64,000 bases of DNA from Streptomyces hygroscopicus (lineage in GTDB: Bacteria; Actinomycetota; Actinomycetes; Streptomycetales; Streptomycetaceae). Shown in pieces: positions 8,334 to 16,726 of this stretch. How positions within the stretch are numbered: the stretch's first letter is position 1; each line of letters opens with the position of its first letter. The translations under genes and the position numbers were made by a program. The notes below the pieces were generated by a model that saw only the letters and a program-made list of their open reading frames with translations, had not been told where the DNA came from and searched no databases. The stretch is taken from contig CP018627.1 in NCBI GenBank assembly GCA_002021875.1, positions 806,001 to 870,000 on the forward strand, written 5' to 3'.

Positions 8334-9341
8334 TCATCCGGCGCCGGCCAGGCTCAGGGCCCGGGCGCCGGGGGCGCAGCTCTCGCGGAGGGCGGCCAGT
8401 TCGGCGGGCGGCAGGGTCGCGGCGGCCGTGCCCCGGCGGTCGCCGTCGAGCAGGGCGCTTCCCGCCGCCAGCCACTCCGGGAGGGGTTCCACGCCGAGAT
8501 GGTGGGCCAGCCGGGTGAGCTCGCGCTCGGGCGCGTCGAGCAGGCTCTCGTACGACAGGGACATCCGGATCGCGGCGGGGAGCTGGGACAGCTGCGCCAG
8601 CCCCTCCACGATCGTGTGCGACCACAGTCGGCCGAACTCGGCGACGGGTACGGACCGTTCGTACAGCGGACGCAGATCGGCGTCGTCGTCGCTGAGCAGC
8701 GCCTCGAGACCGGCCGGAAGGTCCTCGGTGGTCTCGGCGCGCTCCGTCATCAGCTGGATCAACCGGAATCCGGGGTGGCGGCTCATGGAGAGCGCGCAGT
8801 CGGCGCCGTCCCGGTGCAGGTGGACGAACCGGGCCTCGGGAAAGACCGCCCGCAGCCGGGGCACCGACCGCAGCGAGTAGCCGGAGCGCTCCACGACGGC
8901 CCGCCCGCCGAACCGCTCCCCCAGCAGGCCGAACAGCGCCCGGTAGTGATCGGCCACCGGGGCGGCGGGCCGCCGGGACAGCTCCGGCTCCAGCGCGTCG
9001 AACAGCGCGTCGGGGTCGTCGGTGAGATGCGGCAGCGTCATCATGCACAGGGCCGGAATGCCACCGCCCGCCACCGAGAACCGCCCCTTGACATGCGGAT
9101 ACCGATACTCCGGCAGCGGGATGCCATCGCGGATGACGCGGTTGGCGAACGACCTGGGGGTGGCGAGGATCCGCCAGAACTCCGCCCCGGTCAGCGGCGC
9201 CTCGGGAAGCGCGTCCGGCTCCAGTGCGGCGATCAGCTCGCTCACGCTGAGCAGATCCGGGTGCAGCCGCAGGACACGGGACAGAGCGGTCGAACCGCAT
9301 CGTCCGGTCCCCACGACGAAGGTCAGCGGCCGTAACGTCAC
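8334..9341 (-). CDS. sulfotransferase family protein
   Basis: A 335-residue PAPS-dependent sulfotransferase-like protein. The 5'-phosphosulfate loop is VVGTGRCGSTALSRVL near the N-terminus, and the 3'-phosphate-binding region is FVHLHRDGADCALSMSRHPG in the middle. The GTG at 9341 has an AAGGGG ribosome site about ten bases upstream. It converges with the LysR gene and is not part of the terpenoid operon by position, but tailoring sulfotransferases often lie at the edge of biosynthetic loci, so a link is possible. Acceptor unknown. Bacterial members of this family also modify lipids and glycans. Confidence 0.82.
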   Translation of the reverse strand: MTLRPLTFVVGTGRCGSTALSRVLRLHPDLLSVSELIAALEPDALPEAPLTGAEFWRILATPRSFANRVIRDGIPLPEYRYPHVKGRFSVAGGGIPALCMMTLPHLTDDPDALFDALEPELSRRPAAPVADHYRALFGLLGERFGGRAVVERSGYSLRSVPRLRAVFPEARFVHLHRDGADCALSMSRHPGFRLIQLMTERAETTEDLPAGLEALLSDDDADLRPLYERSVPVAEFGRLWSHTIVEGLAQLSQLPAAIRMSLSYESLLDAPERELTRLAHHLGVEPLPEWLAAGSALLDGDRRGTAAATLPPAELAALRESCAPGARALSLAGAG

Positions 9342-9584
9342 CCCAGGTGCCCCTTCCGTCTCGACAACTACCGGCCTTCTCTACCCATCGCCGCCACCGC
9401 GCATCCCCGGCCACTTTCGTCGTCCCGGGTGGGGTCCGCCGCCAAGGGTGGGGCCCGCCCACGCTCTTGAGGTCGGCTCTGCTTGACCGTACGTTCCACC
9501 GGACGGCCACCGCAGGACACACCCCCCACACCGCGGGCTCCGATACTGGATCCGTCACCGCACCTTCAAGACCTTGGAGGAGCC

Positions 9585-10490
9585 ATGCCCGCACCTGTGT
9601 TCAGCCGCCGTCACGGTATGCGCGTCGCGGCCGCCGCCGCGCTTCCGCTCGCCTCCCAGCCGCAGTACGTGGCCACGGCGGTCGCCACCGCCCCGGTCGC
9701 CCCCGCCGACGGTTCGCGGCTGGCCGTCATGACCTTCAATCTGCGCTACGCCGGCGACAGCGAGCCCAACTCCTGGGGCCGGCGCCGCCCGGTCATGCGG
9801 GAGCTGCTGCGCCGGGCCCGGCCCCATCTGCTGGGCACTCAGGAGGGGCTGTACGGCCAGCTACGCGATATCGCCCACGACCTCGGACAGCGCTACGCGT
9901 GGATCGGCACCGGACGGATGGGGGGCAGCCGCGACGAGTTCATGGCCGTCTTCTACGACACCGGGCGGCTCGAGCCCGTGGAGTACGACCACTTCTGGCT
10001 GTCCGACACCCCGAATGTGATCGGCTCCAATACCTGGGGCGGGGCCGTGGTCCGGATGGTCACCTGGGTGCGCTTCCACGACCGGTGGACCGGTAAGGAG
10101 TTCTACGCCCTCAACACCCATCTGGACCACCGCAGCCAGAACGCCCGTGAGCGCGCCGCCGCTCTGATCACCGAGCGGCTGGGCGGGCTGGACTCCGCGC
10201 TCCCGCGCATCGTGACCGGTGACTTCAATGTGGCGGCCCATGGCAACCCGGTCTACGACGCGATGCTGAACGGCGGCACGCTGGTGGACTCGTGGGACAC
10301 CGCCGAGCGGCGCGGCCCGCTGTACGGGACGTTCCACGGCTTTGGCCCGCTGGTCCCGGACGGCGACCGGATCGACTGGATCCTGACCTCACCCGGTGTG
10401 CGCACCCACCACGCCGTCATCGACACCTACTCCGGGGACGGCCAGTATCCCAGCGACCATCTGCCGGTGCGGACCGTCCTGGAGCTGTGA
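9585..10490 (+). CDS. secreted endonuclease/exonuclease/phosphatase-family protein
   Basis: A 301-residue exported phosphoesterase of the EEP (DNase I-like) fold. A twin-arginine-like signal (SRRHGMRVAAAAALPLA) begins the protein. Catalytic motifs appear in order: MTFNLRY, LLGTQE (metal-binding Glu), NTHLDH, TGDFNVA and the C-terminal SDHLPV (catalytic Asp-His). A GGAGGAG ribosome site precedes the ATG at 9585 and decides the start. The protein is related to secreted streptomycete phosphoesterases acting on nucleic acids, inositol phosphates or phospholipid head groups; the substrate cannot be fixed here. It stands alone on the plus strand, ending at a strong hairpin shared with the convergent MFS gene. 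Confidence 0.87.
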   Translation: MPAPVFSRRHGMRVAAAAALPLASQPQYVATAVATAPVAPADGSRLAVMTFNLRYAGDSEPNSWGRRRPVMRELLRRARPHLLGTQEGLYGQLRDIAHDLGQRYAWIGTGRMGGSRDEFMAVFYDTGRLEPVEYDHFWLSDTPNVIGSNTWGGAVVRMVTWVRFHDRWTGKEFYALNTHLDHRSQNARERAAALITERLGGLDSALPRIVTGDFNVAAHGNPVYDAMLNGGTLVDSWDTAERRGPLYGTFHGFGPLVPDGDRIDWILTSPGVRTHHAVIDTYSGDGQYPSDHLPVRTVLEL

Positions 10491-10510
10491 CGCGAGGCGC
10501 CCGCGCCGAA

Positions 10511-10556
10511 TGCCGTGATGCCGTGATGCCGTGATGCCGTGATGCCGTGATGCCGT
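10511..10556. repeat. 8-bp tandem repeat (TGCCGTGA)n
   Basis: Five exact copies of TGCCGTGA and a partial sixth lie directly between the phosphoesterase stop and the terminator hairpin. The unit is not a multiple of three and the array is non-coding, so copy number could change freely by slippage. Confidence 0.9.
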
Positions 10557-10587
10557 CGATCCGCTCCCCTCCCGGGGGGGCGGATCG
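10557..10587. terminator. bidirectional terminator-like hairpin
   Basis: Arms CGATCCGCTCCCC and GGGGGGCGGATCG form a 13-bp stem with one G-T wobble and a five-base loop. It sits between the convergent phosphoesterase and MFS genes. No T-run follows, as is common for streptomycete terminators. Confidence 0.7.
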
Positions 10588-10624
10588 AGCGGTTCACCGT
10601 CCCCTGGGCGCTCGAAGGCCGTGC

Positions 10625-11821
10625 TCAGCGGCTGGATGCCGCGTCGGAGATCCCCCGCAGCCGCAGCAGGGCGGCCACGGCCAGCAGGGCCACACAGCCC
10701 GTGAAGATGAGCCCGGCGGAGCGCAGCCCGAGGGCGACCGACAGCGCCCCCACGCCGATCACCGGAATCGAGATCCCCAGATACATCAGTACGAACAGGG
10801 CGGAGGTGACCTCGGCGCGCCGGTCGGCCGGGCTGCGCTCGGTCACCACTCGTACGGCGGCGAGGAACGACAGCCCCTGGCCCGTCCCCGCGATCACGGC
10901 GCCCAGCACCAGCAGCGCCAGCGACGCGATCGCCAGCGAGACCGCGATGGCCGCCATACCGGCCACCAGCACCGCGCACCCGCCGGGCAGCGACCGCCCC
11001 GGCCCCAGCCGCCGCCCCAGCGCCTGCCCGGCGACCGAGGCGGCGAACACGGAGAACACCACGGCACCGGCCACCGCGAGATTGCTCTCCCCCTCCACCT
11101 CGCTCAGGAACGTGGGCGACACGGAGGTGAACAGGCCCAGCGTGGCGAAGCCCGCGAACCCCGCCATGGCCGCGGCCGCGAACGTCGCGCGCATCTCCTT
11201 GGGCACCCGCAGCCGCTGCGGCCTCAGCGGCGGACGTTTCCGGGTCCGTACGGTCTCCGGGAGAGCGAGCACCACGGCGGTGGCCACCGCCACCAGTACC
11301 AGGTCCACCACGAACACCAGCTTCAGCGGCGCCGGGGCGTACTGCGCCAGCAGGCCCGCCAGCAACGGGCCCATACCGAGACCGCCCAGGTTGGCCCCGG
11401 TCGCGAGGAGGGTGGCGGCACGGCGCCGGCGCCCGGGGGCCAGCTCGATCACCATCACGGTGGCGGTGCCGGTGGCCAGACCGGCGGACAGCCCCGACAG
11501 GGTGCGGCCCGTGAACAGCTCCGGCAGTCCGCCGGCGAGGAGGAAGCACACCGCGCTCAGGCCCGACAGCGCCAGCGCGGCCAGCAGGACGGGCCGCCGC
11601 CCGATGAAGTCGGACATACGTCCGAGCAGCAGTAGCGCGACGATGACCCCCGCCGCGTAGACGGCGAAAATCACCGTGACCATGAACGAGGAGAAGCCGA
11701 ACTCCCGCTGATAAAGCGAGTAGAGCGGGGTGGGCAGCGTCGTACCGCACATCGTGACCACGAAGGCGTAGGCGGCCGCGAGGAACGGCCATCCCCTCTC
11801 CACGTCGCTGCGGTTTTCCAT
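10625..11821 (-). CDS. MFS transporter (drug exporter-like)
   Basis: A 398-residue major facilitator with about twelve hydrophobic helices. Loop motif A reads GRMSDFIGRRPVLL between helices 2 and 3, and helix 5 carries GANLGGLGMGPLLAG, resembling motif C of drug/H+ antiporters. The ATG at 11821 is preferred because TCAGGT lies just upstream; an in-frame ATG at 11839 lacks a ribosome site. The gene stands alone with no adjacent regulator, so its substrate cannot be inferred. An inner-membrane efflux role is the usual one for this family. Confidence 0.85.
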   Translation of the reverse strand: MENRSDVERGWPFLAAAYAFVVTMCGTTLPTPLYSLYQREFGFSSFMVTVIFAVYAAGVIVALLLLGRMSDFIGRRPVLLAALALSGLSAVCFLLAGGLPELFTGRTLSGLSAGLATGTATVMVIELAPGRRRRAATLLATGANLGGLGMGPLLAGLLAQYAPAPLKLVFVVDLVLVAVATAVVLALPETVRTRKRPPLRPQRLRVPKEMRATFAAAAMAGFAGFATLGLFTSVSPTFLSEVEGESNLAVAGAVVFSVFAASVAGQALGRRLGPGRSLPGGCAVLVAGMAAIAVSLAIASLALLVLGAVIAGTGQGLSFLAAVRVVTERSPADRRAEVTSALFVLMYLGISIPVIGVGALSVALGLRSAGLIFTGCVALLAVAALLRLRGISDAASSR

Positions 11822-12113
11822 ATGACCTGATTCCATCACAAATCACACGGCCGTCAAAGGCGGTGGCGCGCCGCCGCCTTCCTGGCGGGTTACGTGCGGT
11901 AGCGGGGCATCCCGTCATTCGGCCCTGATCGCATGCGGCAGGATGGCACCTCACGCCGGAGCCGTACACATGTACGCCCGGCGCAGCCCGTACAGCCCAG
12001 GCACGAGCAGGTGACAACGTGATCCCACAGAACTCCAGACCGGAGGCCGCACCGACGACCGCGGGCCGCACGGCCGGTTCTGACGCGCTTTCCGGCATAG
12101 CGGGCGGTGACCG

Positions 12114-13175
12114 ATGAACCGGGCCCTGACGTTGCACGATGTCATCGTCGTCGGGGCGGCACTGGTCTGCGGCGCGGCCGGTGGTGTGCTGTTGCGCGTG
12201 GCACTGCGCTGGCTGGGTGAGCGGGCCCGCGCCACCCGGTGGAGCGGCGACGACATCATCGTCGACACACTGCGCACACTGGCGCCGTGGGCGTCGATGG
12301 CCGCCGGTGTCGCCGCCGCGGCCGCCGCGCTGCCGCTGACCGCCACGGTCGGCCATGACGTCAATCAGACGCTGAAGGCCGTGCTGATCCTGGTCAGCAC
12401 GGTCACCGCGGCGCGGGTGGTGGCCGGTATGGTGCGCTCGCTGGCGCTGTCCCGCTCCGGGGTGGCGGGCACGGCCACCATCTTCGTCAACATCACGCGG
12501 ATCGCGGTCCTGGCGATGGGCGTGCTGATCCTGCTGGAGACGCTGGGCGTCTCGATCGCACCGCTGCTCACCGCCCTGGGCGTGGGCGGTCTGGCGGTCG
12601 CCCTGGCCCTGCAGGACACTCTGGCCAACCTCTTCGCGGGGGTGCACATCCTGGCCTCCAAGACGGTGCAACCCGGCCACTACATCCGGCTCAGCAGCGG
12701 GGAGGAGGGCTATGTGGTCGACATCAACTGGCGCAACACGGCGGTGCGGCAACTGTCGGACAACCTCGTCATCATCCCGAACGCCAAGCTGGGCAACACC
12801 ATCATGACCAACTTTCACCAGCCCGAGCAGCAGATGTCGGTCATGGTCCAGGCAAGGGTCGGCTACGGAAGCGATCTGGACCATGTCGAGCGGGTGACCA
12901 TCGAGGTCGCCGGGAAGGTGATGTCCGGGGTCGAGGGCGGGGTCGTCGACCACGAGACGAGCGTGCGCTTCCACACCTTCGGAGAGTCCGGCATCGACTT
13001 CTCGGTGTTTCTGCGGGCCCTGGAGTTCAGCGACCAGTACCTCATCAAGCATGAGTTCATGAAGGAGCTGCACCGCCGGTTCCGCGCCGAGGGCATCGAG
13101 ATCCCGCTGCCCACGCGTACGCTCGTCCTGCCCGACCAGGACCGGCTGCCGCTGCCGGACCGTTCGGCGATCTGA
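12114..13175 (+). CDS. MscS-family small-conductance mechanosensitive channel
   Basis: A 353-residue membrane channel. Three to four N-terminal hydrophobic helices (residues about 8-160) end in a pore helix of the MscS type with the Gly/Ala-rich stretch ALGVGGLAVALALQDTLANL. The beta domain follows: VQPGHYIRLSSGEEGYVVDINWRNT and NLVIIPNAKLGNTIM, then a C-terminal alpha/beta domain. Such channels open under membrane tension to release solutes on osmotic downshift. The gene stands alone, converging closely with the response-regulator gene (stops about five bases apart). An upstream region of about 290 bases without another gene probably holds its promoter. Confidence 0.9.
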   Translation: MNRALTLHDVIVVGAALVCGAAGGVLLRVALRWLGERARATRWSGDDIIVDTLRTLAPWASMAAGVAAAAAALPLTATVGHDVNQTLKAVLILVSTVTAARVVAGMVRSLALSRSGVAGTATIFVNITRIAVLAMGVLILLETLGVSIAPLLTALGVGGLAVALALQDTLANLFAGVHILASKTVQPGHYIRLSSGEEGYVVDINWRNTAVRQLSDNLVIIPNAKLGNTIMTNFHQPEQQMSVMVQARVGYGSDLDHVERVTIEVAGKVMSGVEGGVVDHETSVRFHTFGESGIDFSVFLRALEFSDQYLIKHEFMKELHRRFRAEGIEIPLPTRTLVLPDQDRLPLPDRSAI

Positions 13176-13180
13176 CGCCG

Positions 13181-13906
13181 TCAGGGCAGCAGCCGCCGCT
13201 CGGTGGCCACCGCCACCGCCCCGGCCCGGGTCTCGACCCCCAATTTCCCGTAGATCCGACCCAGATGGGTCTTGACCGTGGCCTCGCTGATGAACAGGGC
13301 CCGGGCGATCTCCCGGTTGCCCAGGCCACGGGCCAGTTGCCGGAGGATGTCGCGCTCCCGCTCGGACAGTCCGGGGCGCGGGCTGCGCATCCGGGCCAGC
13401 ACCCGGTCGGCGACCGGGGCGGACAGCGCGGTACGGCCGGAGGCGGCGTTGCGGATCGCCGCGAACAGTTCCTCCGGCCGCTCGGCCTTGAGCAGATAGC
13501 CGGTGGCCCCAGCCTCGATGGCACGGGTGATGTCGGCGTCGGTGTCGAACATGGTGAGCACCAGGACACGGGGCGCGGGCGGGTCGCCGGAGACCAGCCG
13601 CCGGGTGGCGGTCACCCCGTCCATGCCCTCCCCGAGCTGCAGATCCATCAGCACCACATCGGGCCGGAGCGGGGCGGCCATGGCGAGGGCCTCCTCGCCA
13701 CTGCCCGCCTCGCCGACCACCTCGATGCCGTCGGTGCTGGCCAGCAGCGCCCGCAGCCCGGCCCGCACCACGGCGTGGTCGTCGCAGAGCAGCAGCCGGA
13801 TGGCGGGACCGGGCGGGACCGGGCTCGCCGCGGGGCCGGACGACGGGGACGGGGCCGCGTCCCCGCTCGCGGCAGCGCCGGACGACGGGGATGGGATCGG
13901 GCTCAT
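13181..13906 (-). CDS. NarL/FixJ-family response regulator
   Basis: A 241-residue response regulator. After a Pro/Ser/Ala-rich tail of about 35 residues comes a receiver domain (LLCDDHAVVRAGLRALL, phospho-acceptor in VVLMDLQL, TM-D and LLKAERPEE elements) and a C-terminal LuxR-type helix-turn-helix (GLSERERDILRQLARG, EATVKTHLGRIYGKLG). The low-complexity N-terminal extension is unusual; a shorter protein could begin nearer the receiver, but the ATG at 13906 overlaps the kinase stop in an ATGA junction, which supports the long form. It is co-transcribed with and presumably phosphorylated by that kinase. Targets unknown. Confidence 0.9.
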   Translation of the reverse strand: MSPIPSPSSGAAASGDAAPSPSSGPAASPVPPGPAIRLLLCDDHAVVRAGLRALLASTDGIEVVGEAGSGEEALAMAAPLRPDVVLMDLQLGEGMDGVTATRRLVSGDPPAPRVLVLTMFDTDADITRAIEAGATGYLLKAERPEELFAAIRNAASGRTALSAPVADRVLARMRSPRPGLSERERDILRQLARGLGNREIARALFISEATVKTHLGRIYGKLGVETRAGAVAVATERRLLP

Positions 13907-15300
13907 GCCGTGGCCTCCACGGGACGGTCGGGGACGAGGGCGGGAAGGGACTCGACGGGGATCGCGGCCGAGACGACGGTCCCCTCGCCCGGTGCGGACT
14001 CGACGGTGAGCGTGCCGCCCAGCTGCCGTACGCGGACCCGCATGGCCGGCAGCCCGTGTCCGCGCGACCGGTCGGCTCCGGGGTCGGGGACGGCGTCGGT
14101 GTCGAAGCCGCGGCCGTCATCGGCGATGTCCAGACAGATCTGGTCGCCCATGCAGGTCAGGGTGAGCGCGGCCCGGCTCGCCCCGGCGTGCTCCCGCACA
14201 TTGGCCAGCGCGCCCTGGGCGATGCGCAGCAGCGCCGCCGCCACCCGCTCGGGCAGTGGGCCGAGGGGTCCGTCGAGGTGGAAGTCCACCGTCTGCCCCG
14301 CGCCGCTCTCCCGCTCGGCGAGCGCGCCGAGTGCCTGGGCCAGGGAGCACTCGGCGAGGTCGGCCGGGGCCAGGTCCTGGACGAACCGGCGGGCCTCGGC
14401 GAGGCTGCGGGAGGCGATCTCCGCCGCGTCGCGCATATGGCCTCGGGCCGCCTCCGGGTCCGTCTCCCAGGTGCGGTCGGCGGCCTGCAGCAGCATCCGC
14501 TGGCTGGACAGGCCCTGGGCGAGGGTGTCATGGATCTCCGAGGACAGCCGCTGACGCTCGGCCAGGATTCCGGCCCGCCGCTCGGTCGCGGCCAGATCAC
14601 GGCGGGTACGGACCAGATCGTCGATCAGGACCCGCTGCCGCGCCGACTGGCGCCGCAGATGAATGAGGACGGCGGCGGCCACGGCGGCGATGGCGGGCGG
14701 CGCGATCAGCGCGTTGGGGTCGAAGCCGTCGTGCATGAACCGCAGTTTCGAGGCGACGACGAGCGCGGTGAGCACGGCGGCCAAGGGCACCGCGAACCGG
14801 GTGGGCAGCGTGTGCAGACCGGTGAAGAACAGCGGCATCGCGCACCATGCGGCGCTCGGCGCGAGGACCAGCAGCGCGACCCATGCGGCCAGCACCGCTG
14901 TCAGCCAGACCAGATAGCGGCCGGAGGGCCGGTGGCCGGGGCTCGGCGCGGGCGCCGGCCACCGGCCGGGCAGATAGAGCGCGCCGAAGGCCACGAAGAG
15001 GGCGACGACCCAGCCGTTCGGCGGGGTGCCGGTGTCCCGGATCAGATAGCGGACCAGCGAGGAGCCCAGCAGCAGGAAGAACGCGATGTGCAGAACCGCC
15101 GTCAGCCACCGCTCATCCGGATCGTCCACCCCGTCGGTCCCGGACCGCCCGGACCATGCCGACCACATCGCCGACCACGGCGCCCATCCTGACCGCCCGA
15201 CCGCCCTGACCGCCGACCGCACCCCGGCCCCTCCCTGCTCTCCGGGTTCGCTCCGGACCTCTTCGCTTCGCTCCGGACTCTCCGGTTCTTCTGGGATCAC
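13903..15300 (-). CDS. sensor histidine kinase, HisKA_3 (NarX/DesK-like)
   Basis: A 465-residue membrane sensor kinase. Five or so hydrophobic segments occupy about residues 65-215, with no large extracellular domain. The dimerisation/phosphoacceptor helix has SSEIHDTLAQGLSSQ (phospho-His) and the ATPase domain has ANVREHA (N box), IADDGRGFD (G1) and SRGHGLPAMRVR (G2). The start is a GTG at 15300 with GAGG close upstream; the first 45 residues are charged and low-complexity, so a later start is possible. The signal is unknown: intramembrane sensing is likely because no extracytoplasmic domain is seen. It pairs with the NarL-type regulator through an ATGA overlap. Confidence 0.88.
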   Translation of the reverse strand: MIPEEPESPERSEEVRSEPGEQGGAGVRSAVRAVGRSGWAPWSAMWSAWSGRSGTDGVDDPDERWLTAVLHIAFFLLLGSSLVRYLIRDTGTPPNGWVVALFVAFGALYLPGRWPAPAPSPGHRPSGRYLVWLTAVLAAWVALLVLAPSAAWCAMPLFFTGLHTLPTRFAVPLAAVLTALVVASKLRFMHDGFDPNALIAPPAIAAVAAAVLIHLRRQSARQRVLIDDLVRTRRDLAATERRAGILAERQRLSSEIHDTLAQGLSSQRMLLQAADRTWETDPEAARGHMRDAAEIASRSLAEARRFVQDLAPADLAECSLAQALGALAERESGAGQTVDFHLDGPLGPLPERVAAALLRIAQGALANVREHAGASRAALTLTCMGDQICLDIADDGRGFDTDAVPDPGADRSRGHGLPAMRVRVRQLGGTLTVESAPGEGTVVSAAIPVESLPALVPDRPVEATA

Positions 15301-15498
15301 TCCCTCAGCCAGTCCTAACGCGCCCGGCCGGACGCCGCATCATCCGATCGGTTGATACGGCGATCACCCGGACCGCGTCCGGACCGGGACCGCTCCGCCG
15401 ATCCGCGCCGCCGCCACGGCGCCGAGGCTGGTACCGACAACAGCGACGCGGGAACGCATGGTCCGCCGCGTCCGTACCACGACCACGAGAGAGTCCAC

Positions 15499-16290
15499 AT
15501 GCCCGCCAAGAACCTCGGCGTCAACCGCTCCGCCCTCGGCCACCGGGTCTCCTACGCGCTGCGCCACCCGCAGCGCGTACCGCGCCATCTGATCCGCGCC
15601 ACCCGGGACGCCTGGCTGCGCTACCGCTATCCCGACCATGTCGCGTACTACCGCGCGGTGATGCGGTCCGACACCCGCACCAGCCCGGAAGCGGCGGTCG
15701 GCAGCCGCAACCATGAACGGTGGCTGGCGCTGGGCGCGATGCAGTTCGACTATCTCCTGGGCCACGGTCTGCGGCCGGAACACCGGATGCTGGAGATCGG
15801 CTGCGGCAATCTGCGGGCGGGCTGGCGGTTCATCAGCCATCTGCGGCCGGGCCACTACTACGGCGTCGACATCTCGCCCGAGATCCTCACGGCCGCGCAG
15901 GACACATTGGTGCGAGAGGGACTGCAGGGGCGGCGTCCCACCCTCACCCCCGTCCGCGATCTGACGTTGCGTTTCCTGCCCGACGCTCACTTCGACGTGG
16001 TGCACGCGCACAGTGTCTTCTCGCACTCGCCGCTGCCCGTCATCGAGGAGTGCCTGGCCCATGTCGGCCGCGTCATGGCGCCCGGCGGCTGGTTCGACTT
16101 CACCTTCGACCGCACCGAGGGCGTCGAACACCAGGTGCTGCGGGAGGACTTCTACTACCGCACCGAGACGCTCATCGCGCTGGCGGAGAAACACGGTCTG
16201 GCGGCCCGGTTCATGACGGACTGGGAGGAGCTGCCGCACGGCCAGTCGAAGATCCGCATCACCCACCGCGAGGCCGCGCAGACGTCCTGA
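15499..16290 (+). CDS. class I SAM-dependent methyltransferase
   Basis: A 263-residue methyltransferase. The SAM-binding motif I is MLEIGCGNLRAGWRF, followed by YYGVDISPEILTAA (acidic loop) and later HFDVVHAHSVFSH and MAPGGWFDFTFD, the usual Rossmann methyltransferase landmarks. A GAGAGAG ribosome site precedes the ATG at 15499. The gene is 229 bases upstream of the graspetide precursor on the same strand. Graspetide loci often include a methyltransferase, but the usual one is isoaspartate-methyltransferase-like and this protein is not; a promoter-like region separates them. A role in the peptide pathway is therefore only possible. Confidence 0.8.
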   Translation: MPAKNLGVNRSALGHRVSYALRHPQRVPRHLIRATRDAWLRYRYPDHVAYYRAVMRSDTRTSPEAAVGSRNHERWLALGAMQFDYLLGHGLRPEHRMLEIGCGNLRAGWRFISHLRPGHYYGVDISPEILTAAQDTLVREGLQGRRPTLTPVRDLTLRFLPDAHFDVVHAHSVFSHSPLPVIEECLAHVGRVMAPGGWFDFTFDRTEGVEHQVLREDFYYRTETLIALAEKHGLAARFMTDWEELPHGQSKIRITHREAAQTS

Positions 16291-16438
16291 CCCGCCGTTC
16301 CTCAGCTGGTGCTCCCTCTGCGGTGGCCGACTATTCGGTGACGCAATACCTGAGGCATATGTTGACGTTCAATCGGGCCTTGAGGTTCCACTGGGATCCT
16401 GTGACACACTTCATATCGCAACACAGAGGACAAAACCG

Positions 16439-16473
16439 TTGCCAGGGAGTGCCGTAGACTTTTAGTACGTACT
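16439..16473 (+). promoter_or_regulatory. putative promoter and palindrome before tgmA
   Basis: A TTGCCA -35-like element (16439-16444), a 16-base gap and TTTAGT (16461-16466) resemble a sigma-70-type promoter. The perfect 10-bp palindrome AGTACGTACT (16464-16473) overlaps its 3' side, where a repressor could block transcription. This is pattern-based only. Confidence 0.4.
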
Positions 16474-16519
16474 GTTGCGTGGTGGATAGACGAATACATG
16501 GAGCACCAAGAGGTCACTC

Positions 16520-16711
16520 ATGCAGCCCTTCGTACTGAAGCACGCAATCCCTGCCGAGCGGTCGTCGGTCAGCGTTACCTACGCCTATGACGCCGCCCTG
16601 CAGTTGAATGTCCTCTCCGACGGGCGTCCGGCCATCGCCGACCGTGCGGTGCTGCTGGCCACCGGCACAACCACGTCCACAGCTGGTTCGAAGACGCACT
16701 TCGACGACTGA
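16520..16711 (+). CDS. tgmA: graspetide (ATP-grasp RiPP) precursor peptide TgmA
   Basis: A 63-residue precursor of the TgmA type. The leader carries the conserved YxxDxxLQ...DGRP pattern (YAYDAALQLNVLSDGRP, residues 21-37), which in this family guides the ATP-grasp enzyme. The C-terminal core, TGTTTSTAGSKTHFDD (48-63), is rich in Thr/Ser hydroxyl donors and ends in two Asp acceptors (D62, D63), as expected for omega-ester side-chain linkages; Lys58 could allow an omega-amide. AAGAGG precedes the ATG with six-base spacing. The ligase gene starts 15 bases downstream. The product would be a Thr/Ser-to-Asp cross-linked peptide; ring number and leader cleavage site cannot be read from the sequence. 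Confidence 0.85.
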   Translation: MQPFVLKHAIPAERSSVSVTYAYDAALQLNVLSDGRPAIADRAVLLATGTTTSTAGSKTHFDD

Positions 16712-16726
16712 CCTGCGCATACGTCG

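Noticed and set aside
10511..10556. CRISPR array
   Set aside because: The repeats are 8 bp and directly tandem, with no spacers. The same reasoning excludes the arrays at 54587 and 63722.
10389..14120. 1243-codon minus-strand open frame spanning the MFS, mscS and regulator genes
   Set aside because: It runs through genes on both strands whose own frames have clear families; it has no domain similarity.
15499..16290. Methyltransferase as the graspetide TgmC enzyme
   Set aside because: It lacks isoaspartate-methyltransferase features, and a 229-base region with its own promoter-like elements separates it from tgmA. Kept only as a possible partner.
16302..16517. 71-codon minus-strand frame between the methyltransferase and tgmA
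   Set aside because: It covers the tgmA promoter region and has atypical codon use and no recognisable domain.
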